Notes under the pieces: generated by a model
What the model was told of the DNA's origin: nothing
Seen by the model: only the letters and a program-made list of their open reading frames with translations
The model's database searches: none
Assembly: GCA_022606135.1 (NCBI GenBank)
Contig: JABYQN010000013.1
Span: forward strand, 806,001-870,000
DNA length: 64,000 nt
Reading direction: 5' to 3'
From: Fomes fomentarius
Lineage: Eukaryota > Basidiomycota > Agaricomycetes > Polyporales > Polyporaceae
Position numbers and translations under genes: made by a program
Shown here: piece by piece, positions 37,826 through 49,377 of the stretch
Layout of the letters: each line of letters starts with the position of its first letter
Numbering within the stretch: position 1 is the first letter of the stretch

Positions 37826-40045
37826 ATCATGTCCACTGATCTGGACATACTACACAAGGGATGATGTCTAGCGTCCAAAAATTAATCCGGTGCATGCATT
37901 CAGTGAGGTCTGTACGACGGTCATAATTGTCTGGCAAGAGAGACGTGGACCTCATCTCATCTCAGAATGCAACAGCACAGACATCGCATCCACATCAATT
38001 GGTGACCGGCTGCTGTAAATGTCAGGGCTTTTGGCAGTGCATGTTCACCCCTCTGATTCCAAGATATCGACCATGATAGGAGCCTTGGCCCCTGTTCTCA
38101 AAGTCCAGTATTATGTATTCCAATCACTATGCTTATCACGGGACTAGAGGACATGGAAACTAGGGCGGCGCAGTCCCGAGGGGTGGCGAATGAGATGTTT
38201 GGACATAACTTTGATTTCTTCTGATTTATAATCATGATGAGGTGCGAGTTTGAAGCTGAGATGACTTGAAGCAGATTGTATCAGTCAGGTCTAGAATGAC
38301 AACCTCTTCATCAGACATACCAGACGGCGCCTGAGCACGTTACTGGCATAATGCATCGTGGGTCACTCCATCGTCTGCACTGTTGCCCGCCTCCATTCGG
38401 CCCTATTTGTGTAAGCGTTAAGAGTCTCACTAGATCGGTTTGATAAGTCGAGATGGTAAGCGTTCTTTGCCTGAGATAGAATGATTGAGCGTTCGGCTGA
38501 TGATACTATGCGATGACGCATCTGACGAGGTCACAGTGAACTCACCTGCCGTAGCTCTGAAATCTGCACTGCATACACAGCAACACTGCTATATCCATCT
38601 CCTATGAGCCTTGCAAAGCCCGAAATCAGCATCTCCATGCGGCATTCACAGATAGGGCTCGGATGTCCCTGTTGATTAGGGGCGCCTTCTTGGGTGACGA
38701 TGCGGGGCCGTGCTGCACTGGTGTAGTCAGGATTTTAGCGCCATCTAAGTACAGGCCTGTTACAGGTTTCTGAGCCGCCAATTTTCAGGAAAACCAGATG
38801 AGATGGAGACCATGTCGCCAGGAGACCTGAGCGTCAGTGAGGTGTCGGCCTTACTTCGCGTGTACCGGGCTACTGCTGCATCTAAAGAACGATCTAATCT
38901 ATATGCGTTTTGGGGGAACAAGACATTAATGCACAGCTAGCCACATACAAATGAGCGCATCAGAGAGGAAGACAAAGGTTGAGTGATTGCGGGAACGAGT
39001 GCGATAACCAGTGTTAAGACGAGGTGTGCTTCAGCCACAGACGCGGCACCTCCATGCACATAATCGCGTCACTGTGATTCACCCAACTTGGGGTCGCTCT
39101 TTCCTACTAATACCACCTATGCCAAACACTTACTAGTATTTGCAGAGGGACACTCAGAACGTCATCAAGAGCCGTTCAAGTATTCCGGTCTTGGCACCAT
39201 GGCCAGTGGCCACTGTGCACCGCACTTGATTCGAAGTTGATCCCTTGAACGCATTCGAGTCGACTAACTGTTGACCATAGATTGTCTGTCAGACCTCTCC
39301 GTGTATGAAGCAGCTGGGCAGTAACCGCCAGTACACTACACATGGTCAACTGCCCACCGATCATGCACACTTCGATAACCACGCTCCTTACACGTCTCAT
39401 GCTCCGGACACTACGTACCCCAGACCGCTTCATGGCTATGTCGGTTGGAATCGTCCTAGCTCGAGAGATGGCTAAGTAAAGCTCCAAGTGATAATCGAGT
39501 CGTCGTGGTCCTGTCCTAGTCCTAGACCCAGGCTGTGCGGTACTCTCTGTCGGCTGACTAAGCAGACCCTAACCTCTCATCTCTCTGTCCTTTCATAATA
39601 TCCTCAGATACTTTAATGCATCGGGCAGTGACTAGTGCTAGTGACTCATCAGTGCATCAGTGAGTGCAGGACATCGCCCCGCTCAGTGGCCACACTGGTA
39701 CTATATGCCCAAACGGGTAGACTTTACGGTATAGTACGCCGAATTCCCGAAACCAAAGTACGCTAGTACAAGCAGTACACGAAGGAGAGAAAAGTTCAGT
39801 CTCGGGTACATCGCGTCTCAAGCGCGTAAATGCGCGGTCCACGGAAACCCTGATACTAAGTCCATAAGCCCGACCCTAGAAAAAAAGACAAGAAAGAACA
39901 ACAAGAGAGAGAGAAAAACTACACTAACTGCAATAGATGAGTGGATAAATCACGTCCGAAGTCAGATCATGCAAGAGTCGGAATCGAAACCACCTTCGTC
40001 AGCCTACTCCCACCCACACGGAGTCTCGCCTGTCTGCCACGGGCC
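37826..40045. other. Intergenic; inner part duplicated, outer part unique
   Basis: Up to about 38800 the DNA is the duplicated upstream region of DUF6533 copy 3. From there to 40045 I recognise nothing with confidence. One frame (39176-39487, minus) reads VVIEVCMIGGQLTMCSVLAV, which may be a scrap of a membrane protein. Confidence 0.4.
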
Positions 40046-41442
40046 CTAGAACCGGAACTGCGTGCTCGAGTCCGTGACTTTGGCGGAGGATGTCCGAGTG
40101 GTCGCGCGCCCAACAAACGAATCGCGGGGCTTGGGGACAGGCTTAGGTCTGGCCTTAACGGTGGCATCGGAGGAACTGCGGCGGCGCTTTCCAGCGCGGG
40201 TGTTGGTCTCGAGCAACTTGACATCGAAATCTTGCGCCCACAGCATATCCCAGTCGGCGTCCTCAGCCTTCGGGAACACAGCGTCGCGGTCAAACTCGCT
40301 TGACGGACTCGTGATCACGACCGTCGTGCTCGGCCATTTCCTCCTGTCGAGGAGCTCGCGCACGCGCAGCCCCTTCATCGTCTTAGTCGACAGCTCCCAC
40401 TTGAGCCCGTCGATCTCCGCGTCGCGCACCTTCAGCCGCTTCTCGAGGTCAGATACCGCGCCAGATGAGGACAAGGAAGAATGCGTGCGCAGCGCGAGCT
40501 GTTGTTGGTAGTCGGCGATCCGGGCCTCGAAGGCCGTGTGCTTCTCCTCCCAGTGCTCCCCGAGCTCGATGATGCCTGTTTTCAGCCCGTCGTACTGCTC
40601 CTCTTTGTCGTGCAGCTCGTTCTGTAGCTCGATCATCTGAGCCTGAAGTAGAACATATCAGCTATGTGTACGCGCAAAAGAGGAACCGGACCGTACTCGG
40701 GCCTCTGACAGCTCACGCTTCCTCACGAGGGTCTCTGTGTGATACTTGGATCGTTGACCCTGCAGCAGAGCGATGATGGTGACAAACTGACGCTGCTCGC
40801 CTTCGTCAGGGGTAGAAGACCGCGTGGAAGAAAGGAAAGACCAACCTGTTGTTCCGACCACGCACGCTCCCTTGCTAGGTGCTCTATCTTCTCCTGTTCG
40901 CGCTGGGCCTGTGCAATTCGAAGAGCCTGCACCAACTCCTGCTGCTCGAAACGTTTGCTTCAGATACGATGCGCTTGACGATCTGGGCTCAGACGTACCT
41001 CTGTCTTCAACGGCTCATATACTCTCTTCGTTATGCCTGGATTGTTGTCGGAGATCCTCGTGAACCATACCGTGATGACATCTAGACTGTTGACCAAAAC
41101 GCCAGCCCCACAAAGGAAGGAAAGCCATAAGGCGTAAAGCAAACCGTCGATGTGCGGCAAAGGCGAACCCGAACCAGCGAAGCTGTCAGCCACCAGCTGT
41201 ACGATGCTTCCAGGAGTGATGATCACGATGACGCTGGTCGAGGTGATGATATAGAGGACGAGGGGGATACGGAGGCAGAGGGTGCGAGTGCCCATGGACA
41301 AGGTGTTGTTGCCGAAGAGATTGAATGTGTATCCCAGGACGAAGGGCAGCAAAAAACCAGCGACGAGCGTCAGCAAAAAGCTGAACTCGAGGGTGGTTGG
41401 AACACCCTTGTCGAGGTGGAGGTCACGGTGAAAGGGAGGCAT
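40046..41442 (-). CDS. Membrane protein with C-terminal coiled coil, family not recognised
   Basis: Four exons (41442-40999, 40944-40846, 40792-40697, 40642-40046) join to 411 codons. Residues 1-150 hold four likely membrane helices (for example FLLTLVAGFLLPFVLGYTF and LVLYIITSTSVIVIIT). From about 150 to 290 the protein is a charged coiled coil (REQEKIEHLARERAW, ELQNELHDKEEQYDGLK). The tail contains KRRR and Ser/Thr-rich segments. The plan resembles a membrane-anchored tether or scaffold, but I do not know the family and claim no function. A decayed copy lies at 20.7-21.2 kb on the other strand. Confidence 0.8.
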
Positions 41443-41634
41443 GGCAGGGTGGCTGGACAGCGATAAACTTAGAGTGTCGGAGGCGGAGAATGTGGTGATC
41501 TAGAGGATCGCTCGCGCGTCTCTAGCAATATATGTGAGTGAGGCTGACACCGCCAGCCATGACCATGTCCAGAGAAGCCAACCGAGACGAGGCTGCCAGC
41601 TCAAGTTTGGGGATCTGACAGAGTACTCATGACG

Positions 41635-43842
41635 TCATTCGATCGCGCCGTTGAAGGCTCTCTCTGTTGATAATTGAGCAGTAGATACAGAGTACATGTA
41701 CATTTGAATCTGTGGAGAGTTCGTCAGATGGTACTTAGCTTGGTCTGTGTCTTGTAGCAACACATTCACACTTACTGACCACCATGTAACCACCTTCTCA
41801 TACATGCGAGCCCGCGATAATACCCACCTCTGAAATGAGTCTCTCAATGTCCTCGATGAGCACATGGCCCGCTTCTGTCTTCTTTCCCTTTCGGTCAAGC
41901 AGCCGCTTGACTTTAGCTGCGACTTCAGCTTCTCGGTTCTTGTAGGTTTCTGAACAGGAATGAGAAGGATTCGGACACATGGAGAACGGTATCACGCACC
42001 AATGAGGGCGCCATTTTCGTGATTCTTGGAAGGATCCGATGAGACAAGGGAGCTTGCTTCTCGCAAATATGACTCGGTCGCTTGAGCTGAATACGGGAGG
42101 TAAGTGCTCGACGATCGTGTCAGGGATTATATAATGCCGACCTCTTGCAATGGCACGCCTCGCACTTTCTAGTGTGCCAACAAATGACTGAATGTGCCAT
42201 CAGCTATGCGCCTCATACATCGATGTCTTTCCAGCGCACCTGTCCACCAGTAAGGCCATCATCTTGAGACCTCTCTACAGAGGCCTTCGCTCGATTGACG
42301 ATAGAGAGACGCAGGACATCGCCATGCCCTTGTGCGCTTGCCGACTCCTGCTGCAGCCCATCGCGCAGGGCAGGGGACGTATCTCTCGCAAAGTGACTGA
42401 TCTTAATCGACTCTCGCGTAAGTAACTGGTATATACAACACATGGGATGTCGTACAGTTTGAAGCGATTGAGCGCACGCGAGCGTCAGGGCCGCGGAGTG
42501 GTCAGCGAGCTCCTGTAACTCGCTTTCTTTGCCTTTCTATTGGTCGAATGAGCATTCTGACATAAACAGCAACTCGAAGTTCTTACAATCCGTAGCGATA
42601 CATCATGCATTTCTTCTTGCCTTTCCACTTGCGGATGCAGAGGAGACTGATATTGCACGCTTAGCCGAGCTTGAGATTTACCGGCAGAGACGAGTTGTTG
42701 ACTGGATGCATAGATCGTTACGCACATACGTGAGCACAGGAACATAGTGGACTTGCAATTTCGCGATTGCTTCAGGATCATCCGTAGGGGCATTCAAGGA
42801 GCGCGCGACTGCATCAAGGAGACGTTGTTCAGCTTTCGTGGAGGAAGTTGCTGTATGGTCCTTCGCATGCGATGCCAGCCGGGAGACGCGCAATTGATGT
42901 GCTTGCACGGCCTGTCGTGTTCACAGCGAATGAGTGACAAGTGGTTCCCTCGTAGTATACGACCATACTCACGGCTAGAGTATCCCGTGTATACTCCGCT
43001 CGAACTCTTCTTGAACTAGAGATATCCAAGTCAGGGATAGTGGATCTGTCAAGCTTTAGAGAGCATTGATATTCAGTCCCACACATTCAGAAATCCAGGA
43101 TGGAGACACTAACTTCGCTTTCAGTGGAAGTCTTCCTCCTATAATGGTGACGTCAGCTCGACGATTAGAACCCAAGGACGGAAAACCGAACCGCAGCTCG
43201 TCAAACAGCCTGGCAATCTCTGCGAATCTTTCGTTTCGGATCTTCTCCTTAGTCTCGAGGATCGAAAGTAGCAAGCTGGTCATCCTCTTCTCCTCCAGTG
43301 TAGTCTGTAACTCGCGTTTTTCGCGTTCTGCGAAGGACGAGGATGAGCAACAAAACCAGGCGCATATGATATATGTCAGAGCGGCTCACCCAATTGGTGT
43401 ACAGTTTGCATGTACTCATCGCGGGCCTTCTGTGTTCCATCCACGGTTATGCGAGCGGTTTTCAGGCGCGACTCTGCTCGGCGAGCAGCGGTGTACAACG
43501 GGTCCGTATCGTCGTCCGGAGGGGGTCTTCTCTGACTCAACGCTTCGCGTTTTCTGCTCTTCAAGTTCGGCACTGACCTACTTTAACAGCGTGTGCCCTA
43601 ACTTACTGTTGTATCAACGCTCTAGCAGCAGTGGTTTCGCTTCGGCCGACGATGTTCTCCGCCACCAGGTCAATAATCTGGGCGAGTTTACCCTTGTACA
43701 GGCGCGCAAAATCTTCCTTGCTAAGCTCGGGAGCGTGTAATGCCCTTAGAGCGGCTTCGGGTGTGTCATGTTTGGAAGCACTGGCAGTTGTCTTGGGGTT
43801 ATGGTCCTGATCGCGACCTATGCTGCGACCATGATCAGGCAA
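41635..43842 (-). CDS. Coiled-coil-rich protein, family not recognised
   Basis: A multi-exon gene. Exon 1 (from 43842) encodes MPDHGRSIGRDQDHNPK and then EDFARLYKGKLAQIIDLVAE; exons 2 and 3 give SVPNLKSRKREALSQRRPPP, ARRAESRLKTARITVDGTQK and EEKRMTSLLLSILETKEKIR. Middle exons (43.0-42.2 kb) are harder to join. Near 41950 ETYKNREAEVAAKVKRLLDR is followed by HVLIEDIERLISE and, after a last intron, a short tail ending at 41635. The protein is charged and helical, compatible with a cytoskeletal, spindle or scaffold component, but no domain is recognisable. The gene as a whole is supported by consistent splice phases at the 5' end; the exact exon set is uncertain. Confidence 0.55.
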
Positions 43843-44428
43843 GCTTTACGGAACTTATCAGTGAGACACCTACACTGAGTCCTTTTGAGACATGTTGCGC
43901 AACTGTTATGCAGTTTTCACAATCCTCAAGGTGGAGGAGAGACAAGAAAACGGAATAAAGGTTAGACCTAGCAATGGTAAGTGGCACGGTATCTACTCAG
44001 CAAGCGCTCGGTTTCGAACCTATTTAACAGACGCCGGAACTGGCATACGGTCCGAGTTCCGAGAGTACTACATAATAGTGTGACGCTCCAGTCTTCGTGC
44101 AAGTATTCTCCCTTGTCCACGAACAACCACGAGTCAAAATGATGTACATCGAATTATCCTAGAAAACACCGCTCGAAGTAGAATAAGCAATCAACGACGG
44201 TGCCAGTGCCAGTGGTAACAGTACTGGCTATGCAATAAGTTCAACCAAGAACGTGCTACCAAATGCAACTGTTCGTTGTAGTAGCGGGATGTCAACGCGT
44301 ATCGCAAGATTGCTCTCAATAACGTCCAGTAGTGTCCAGTAGAAGTTATGATGCGGCAAGTTCAGGCTCCTTCGACACACTCCGCCCGCCGCGTCTCCGA
44401 GTCGTACTGGTCGCCGCTTGGCATGGTG
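43843..44428. other. Intergenic, nothing recognised
   Basis: Holds the upstream DNA of the coiled-coil gene and the 3' flank of the first membrane ectodomain gene. A B-box-like GGTTCGAAACC near 44014-44024 (minus) is present without an A box or a tRNA fold. Confidence 0.5.
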
Positions 44429-45905
44429 TTACTCCTGCTCGAGATTCCCATTCTTTTCCGCATCCAGTATTTGCGGCGTAGCCTTCGGAGCCTGCTCTGA
44501 AATGTTACTCTCGGGTTTTTCGAGGCTCGGTCTCGGTCTCCGACTCTCCAGCTGGTCCCGGGTTGCGACTTGCGAGTGGTCTTCCTTCTTCGTACTAGAC
44601 GGCGGCCTACTCCGACGCTGCTCCTTGCTCTTGCCAGATGGAGCACTCTTCTTCTCGTCCGGTGCGGGAGCTTTGGCATCTTGCTTCACTCTAGGAACGA
44701 GCGGCCCAGGGGTACCAGCATAGTACGCATATCGGACCGGTACGTCATGCGAACCCACGTCCGCACGAGTACTGGTGTAGTGCCTCGCAGTTTCCTCGTT
44801 GTCCTGTAGCGGCCTTGGAGGTCGAAACCGGATAGCTTGGCCACGGACGTGCTCCGCCGCCTCAGACTCGAAAAGGTCATGATCTTCGATAGCGAAGTCG
44901 TGTTCGCCCCACTGTTCTCCTGCGACTGAGATGAGGTGAACGATCCGCGCGCGACGATGACGCAGGCGTGTGTATAGGCAGTATAGAATCACGGAGACGA
45001 CGAAGACCGCGATGATGCTCCCTGCAGTGATACCCCGACTGCAACCGCCGAGAGGTTGGTCCGACTCTGTGGGGTACTAGTGCTAGTGCCCGTAGATGGC
45101 ACGAGGCCAGTGGAAGTGCTGGTAGGAAGACTGGACGTTGATGAGTTCCCGGCGTCCGATAGGGATCTCGACGCTGAAACCGAGTTCGGAGAGGAAGAAG
45201 TACTGGTCGAAGGTGAGGGACTAGCGGATTGGGAGACTGTGAGGGAGAGACGTGAAGAAGTAGTTGAGATAGCGGAGGTGGGGGGTTGGACGCGCTGGTT
45301 AACGATGACGATTTGCTGATTGGTGGTGGCGGCGGGTCTGTGACGGAGGAGTCCTCGACCGTATATATGGCGTAGTCGAAGAGTACGAGGGACTCAAGAA
45401 GGCCGGTAGCATTGATAGAGAACGTGTGGAGCGTATTGTGGAGACCCGTTTGGGAATATACCAGTTGGTTGTAAAGGATCTTGTCACCGTTGGGGTCAGG
45501 GGAATGGATGAAACCCGATTGTGACATCTGCACGCCGTCGATGGTGAAGTTGAGCCACATGAATGTCCTCGTCGGAGGGATAGCGTTCGCCACAAGGCTA
45601 TAGATGTATATAGCAGTGCCAGTGAACGACATCTCGATGCTCACACCGTCGGGATCGAGCCCGTTGGGCTCATACGAGGTGTCATGCCACGTCTGTTGGA
45701 ACGCCTTCGAGGCGTCTGCTGCCATGGTGACGCCGCACTGGGGGCATTGCGCATGTTCGTGCCATTGGTCTGCCGGACGATACACTGGCCTGTCCCCAGT
45801 GACGCTATCCCCGAACTCGTCGTCAATAGTACGGTTCACAGCACCACTGTAGGCCAGCCTTGTGGTCGACAAGAGAAGGGCAATGAGTTGGAGGCGCACA
45901 GCCAT
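44429..45905 (-). CDS. Single-pass membrane protein with fungal ectodomain, frame disturbed
   Basis: The start at 45905 gives a signal peptide (MAVRLQLIALLLSTTRLAYS) and an ectodomain with NRTIDDEFGDSVTG, QCPQCGVTMAADA, QQTWHDTSY, FTGTAIYIYSLVAN and SLVLFDYAIYTVED, to about residue 210. A Ser/Thr-rich stalk, a membrane helix (GSIIAVFVVSVILYCLY) and a cytoplasmic tail ending EKNGNLEQE follow. The stalk is read in a second frame from about 45290 and the helix in a third from about 45045. An intron of about 83 bases can explain the first change; I found no good splice for the second, so a frameshift mutation is possible. It is a tandem paralogue of the gene at 46.6-47.8 kb. The family is common in mushrooms; its ligand is unknown. 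Confidence 0.6.
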
Positions 45906-45947
45906 GGGCACGGAGGGGACGACGCACTGGCACGGGAAAGTTTCAGT

Positions 45948-45955
45948 CATATAAG
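45948..45955 (-). promoter_or_regulatory. TATA box of the first ectodomain gene
   Basis: CTTATATG on the minus strand, about 45 bases before the start at 45905. The spacing is short but within the fungal range. Confidence 0.4.
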
Positions 45956-46629
45956 AAGCAACAACCATATACTACTAGCGAGCGCCAGAAATAGTCTTGG
46001 GCAAGGGTCACCATGGCCTTCAATCTGAAGTTGCGTAGGAACGTACGTTGGAGGAACGTTTGGGTCTGGAAAGTGCTGCTCCACTATTGTTATTGGCTCG
46101 AGCAGAACATCAGCCAGATCATGAGCGGTGGCAGATGAGGACGATTGGAGTTGATGCATCTGACCAGGCTTCATGGTAGGCGGCGCATTCGAGTTTTCAA
46201 TGGAGTTGTTATGCTACACTCAATGTTTCAAACATATCAGGAGTGGCTCTTACTATCTGAGGATTCAATGGAAACACAGAGAGTCCTCGCTTGTGATATT
46301 GCAGGGCGCGCACCTCTAGAATTTCTTTTCGTAATGAACCCTATCAGAAGATGACCAGGCGCCATTGCATGTCGTGATCTCACACGGCTTTTAAAGATCC
46401 AGCCTAAGCGTGGCTGAAAAGGAGAAAACCATGCATTGACTGCGAACTGCCAATGATACATGTCCGGGACACAGTGAGGCCAACGTGTCAGCGCTCTCGG
46501 TCAGACCACGCCCGAGTCAACATCGCCTTGAGATTCGAACAGAACCTCAAAGTCAGATGAGATCAGAGAGAAGCGTAGAGACACTCACGAAGATGCACCG
46601 AACAAAGTTACGTCTTGTTGTACCCTTCC
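45956..46629. other. Intergenic between tandem paralogues
   Basis: No gene is recognised. The stretch includes upstream DNA of the first and the 3' flank of the second ectodomain gene. Confidence 0.5.
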
Positions 46630-47832
46630 TCACTGGGCGGGGGATGCAGCTTCCGCATGCGCAGCCGCCGGTGGTCGAGGGTTTGAGGCGATGTCGGCGG
46701 GCGAACTTGGCAGTCTCTGAGAACGCTGGATTCTCCGCCGTTCCTCTCGAAGCCTCTTCGCTTCATCCAGCAGGGCACTAACATCTTTCCTGAGCCTATG
46801 GGAAGCCGATCTTGAATTAATCCCCCGCGTCGTTGAAGTGTCCTGTGCACGGGACGACCCGATAGACGCACTGACCGTCGCCAGGGCATCTGAAGCACGG
46901 CTGCTCCTTGAGGGACAATGAACATCCTCCGCGCTCCCGTGCGAAGTCTGGACCTCCGCGTGCGCGATGGTCTTCTCATGCACCATCGCACCATTCGATG
47001 CGTCCTGAACTTTGACGTCCGTCAGCCGATCGTGTCGTCTGTACAGGATATACAGCAAGATGGAGAGGAACAAGAGCGCAGCTCCGATGGCCATGATGAC
47101 GATTGTGATCGGCAAATCTGATGGGGAAGGTATATAGGATGGCACAGTGGATATGGGACTGGAATAGATGGTTGTTCTGATGATATTGGATGACGACAAT
47201 GGTATAGGAGGAGGGGGAGTATGGGTGGCGGATGATGGGTTAGAGCTTGATGACGCTTCGCCCTTGTCCGACTCAACAACCGTATAGACGACGAAGTCGA
47301 ATAGGATGAGAGAGGCGTCGCTGCCTGTCGAACTGATGACGAGGGTGTGCGGGGCATCCGGCAGGGTTGTATTCACATACACCGGGACGTGATATTGGAT
47401 GGTAGTTGTGTTGGCTATCGCGGGGACGTGGCAGAAGACACCGACATAGTCGTCGTCGAGGTAGAAGGTGAGATTTGTGTATCTTGCGACTCCAGGGGGA
47501 CCACTGTTTGCTAGAAGGTGGTAGACGTAGACCGCGACTCCGGTGAACTTCACCGTGATTGTGTGTCCGGGGCCGCCGGGGCCGCCGGGGAAATAGGTTG
47601 AGTCGTGCCATGTCCCGTCGAATGCCATGTGGGGGTCCACGATGCCTGTGTGTATGGCACAACCCATACACTGCGAACCTTGAGACCATGTCCCGAGAGG
47701 GAAGTATACGGGTCGAACGCCATCGACGCTGTCCCCTATTTCGTCATCTATAGTGTGATTCACGAGTAGTGGGGCTACCGGAGGAGCCAAGGATAGTAGG
47801 GCCCATGAGCCGAGGGCAATCCAATCTCTCAT
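46630..47832 (-). CDS. Single-pass membrane protein with fungal ectodomain, intact
   Basis: One exon, 400 codons. A signal peptide (first 22 residues) precedes an ectodomain sharing the paralogue blocks: NHTIDDEIGDSVDG, SQCMGCAIHTG, DGTWHDSTYFPGG, FTGVAVYVYHLLAN and SLILFDFVVYTVVE. Several N-glycosylation sites (NHT, NLT, NTT) fit an extracellular location. A Ser/Pro stalk leads to the membrane helix ITIVIMAIGAALLFLSILLY and a 130-residue cytoplasmic tail rich in Ser and Arg. The layout is that of a cell-surface sensor or adhesion protein with a cytosolic docking tail; the ligand and partners are unknown. It lies about 720 bases upstream of its tandem copy, whose frame is disturbed. Confidence 0.85.
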   Translation of the reverse strand: MRDWIALGSWALLSLAPPVAPLLVNHTIDDEIGDSVDGVRPVYFPLGTWSQGSQCMGCAIHTGIVDPHMAFDGTWHDSTYFPGGPGGPGHTITVKFTGVAVYVYHLLANSGPPGVARYTNLTFYLDDDYVGVFCHVPAIANTTTIQYHVPVYVNTTLPDAPHTLVISSTGSDASLILFDFVVYTVVESDKGEASSSSNPSSATHTPPPPIPLSSSNIIRTTIYSSPISTVPSYIPSPSDLPITIVIMAIGAALLFLSILLYILYRRHDRLTDVKVQDASNGAMVHEKTIAHAEVQTSHGSAEDVHCPSRSSRASDALATVSASIGSSRAQDTSTTRGINSRSASHRLRKDVSALLDEAKRLREERRRIQRSQRLPSSPADIASNPRPPAAAHAEAASPAQ

Positions 47833-47885
47833 CGGGATGAAGGGAAGCTGTGTGAAAACTAATCAGTAGCGACTCTTCTCTCAGC

Positions 47886-47894
47886 GATATATAG
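47886..47894 (-). promoter_or_regulatory. TATA box of the second ectodomain gene
   Basis: CTATATATC on the minus strand about 55 bases before the start at 47832. Confidence 0.5.
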
Positions 47895-48218
47895 GCTGTC
47901 AACTATGACAATCCTTGCCCGAAGTTGACAGGTAACAGTCTGATTGGGCGCTGCCGAATCTCACCAACCCTGGGCAAGATGCAGAGACCTCGTCGGATGC
48001 TTGAAATCAGCAGAACAAGATGTCGGATCACGATGGTGTTGCTCGATGCATACAACGTGCAGTGCGTACGCGATGAACATCAGATTCTCATACCACCCGC
48101 AAGAGAGAAGCTGGATACAGGCAGTCCTGTAGGATATCAGAACTATGAGCGTGACACGAAGAAACGAAACTGATTACTACCTTGTACCACGAGGAAGGGA
48201 ATCTCGGACAGCTACGCA
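47895..48218. other. Intergenic, nothing recognised
   Basis: Short stretch between the start of one gene and the 3' end of the next, without motifs. Confidence 0.5.
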
Positions 48219-49377
48219 CTATTCTCTACACCCCGAACTTCCCGCTTCATGTTCGTCCTCTTGTTCCTCTCCGCCTGACCACCAGCCGGGGCCCCTAACA
48301 ATGTTCCTTAGCCAATCATTCTTGATCCGCTCAGCCCAGTAACCATCGCGATACCGTCGGGCCTGCATCAGCTCCAGCTGGACGTCAGTGCAGGTCTGCA
48401 TCTTCTTCAGCTGCCATATGAACGAGCTATGCCACTCGATGTCCGTGACTTTCCCGCAGGTTCCTTGCGGCAGACACGTCTGCAACCGGACATGTCGCAG
48501 AAATCGCCGAGTGCTCCGCGGGGTAGTTGGGTCTGAATTGACGATGACGAACGTTCAGATGCCGTTAACACGTGTATACTCCAGAACACGTGCATATACA
48601 CGTACCTAACAGTCCGAGAGTGCACTGCAGTTCACTAGCGAGCATGTTCGCCGACGAACTCAGGTCCGATAATCGGAGGTAATTCGTTTTGGGCGCATGA
48701 TACACCCAAAAGACGATAGAGACTTTCCAACGGACGAGGTGGAGGTGCTGCAGCGACGGGAAGCATGGAGGAGGGGGAGCGAGCACTTCGGTACACCATC
48801 CAGGGAAGTTTGGGGGCGGCCCGCAGAACGTAAGATCTCTCAGGGATGGGAAGGTCGGGGGAAGCTGGATTGCACCGAATTCCCATGAATGGACGATCGA
48901 TAGAGTTCGAAGGTCGGCTGCGACCATCTGTAACAGACGTGGCAGAAGCTGGGAGAACTTCTTATCCATGGCCTCCTGGAGTGTCATCCAAGCGCACCAC
49001 TGCGAAGTGACAGCGAAGGTCGCCGGCTGGTAACAATGGGGATGGTTCCGCTGAGAAGCATGGCCATTCCGGACCATGACCACCTCCTGTCCGTCCGCCC
49101 ATGTGGAGAGGAACAAGTGATAGACAGCGGGTAGAGAGTGGGCCCGCAGACGTTCCTTTTCCAGACATACCAGGAAAGACTGGATTTGCGTGCAACCAGC
49201 CAAGGCTACTGAGCGGAAGCGGATGGACTGCACCACCTCGCGAACGAGTCTGGAAACCAGGGATAGCGACCGTCCTGTGTAGCCACCGTCGCTGCACGCG
49301 TAGGAGAAAATACGCTCCAACAGCTCCACTGCCAGGTCTTGAATACAGGCGGAAGGTGGGTTATGCTGCACAGCCAT
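48219..49377 (-). CDS. F-box protein
   Basis: Two exons (49377-48606 and 48532-48219) join to 361 codons across a 73-base intron. The N-terminus has an F-box: DLAVELLERIFSYACSDGG followed by SLSLVSRLVREVVQSIRFRS. The middle contains leucine-rich segments (LRTLSIVHSWEF, SLRDLTFCGPP, PSLQHLHLVRWKV), as in F-box proteins of mushrooms with degenerate leucine-rich repeats. The C-terminal exon (RYRDGYWAERIKNDWLR) is basic and acid-tailed. The expected role is substrate selection for an SCF ubiquitin ligase; the substrate is unknown. It belongs to a different subgroup from the F-box genes at 3.7 and 10-12 kb. Confidence 0.8.

Larger units (their letters stand above)
34312..38800 (-). repeat. Right arm of a large inverted duplication
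   Basis: The counterpart of 24120-27812 on the opposite strand. It contains the intact end of the transporter gene, a complete DUF6533 gene and its upstream DNA out to near 38.8 kb. It is about 0.8 kb longer than the left arm because the left arm has deletions. Homology starts within exon 3 of the transporter, so the break point cut that gene. Confidence 0.85.

Noticed and set aside
34312..38800. The inverted arms as long terminal repeats or a giant transposon
   Set aside because: The arms contain ordinary host genes and regulatory DNA, and the core contains housekeeping genes; no transposase, integrase or reverse transcriptase is present.
44005..44030. GGTTCGAAACC as a tRNA T-loop
   Set aside because: No A box upstream and the T-stem does not pair; only the B-box-like palindrome is present.
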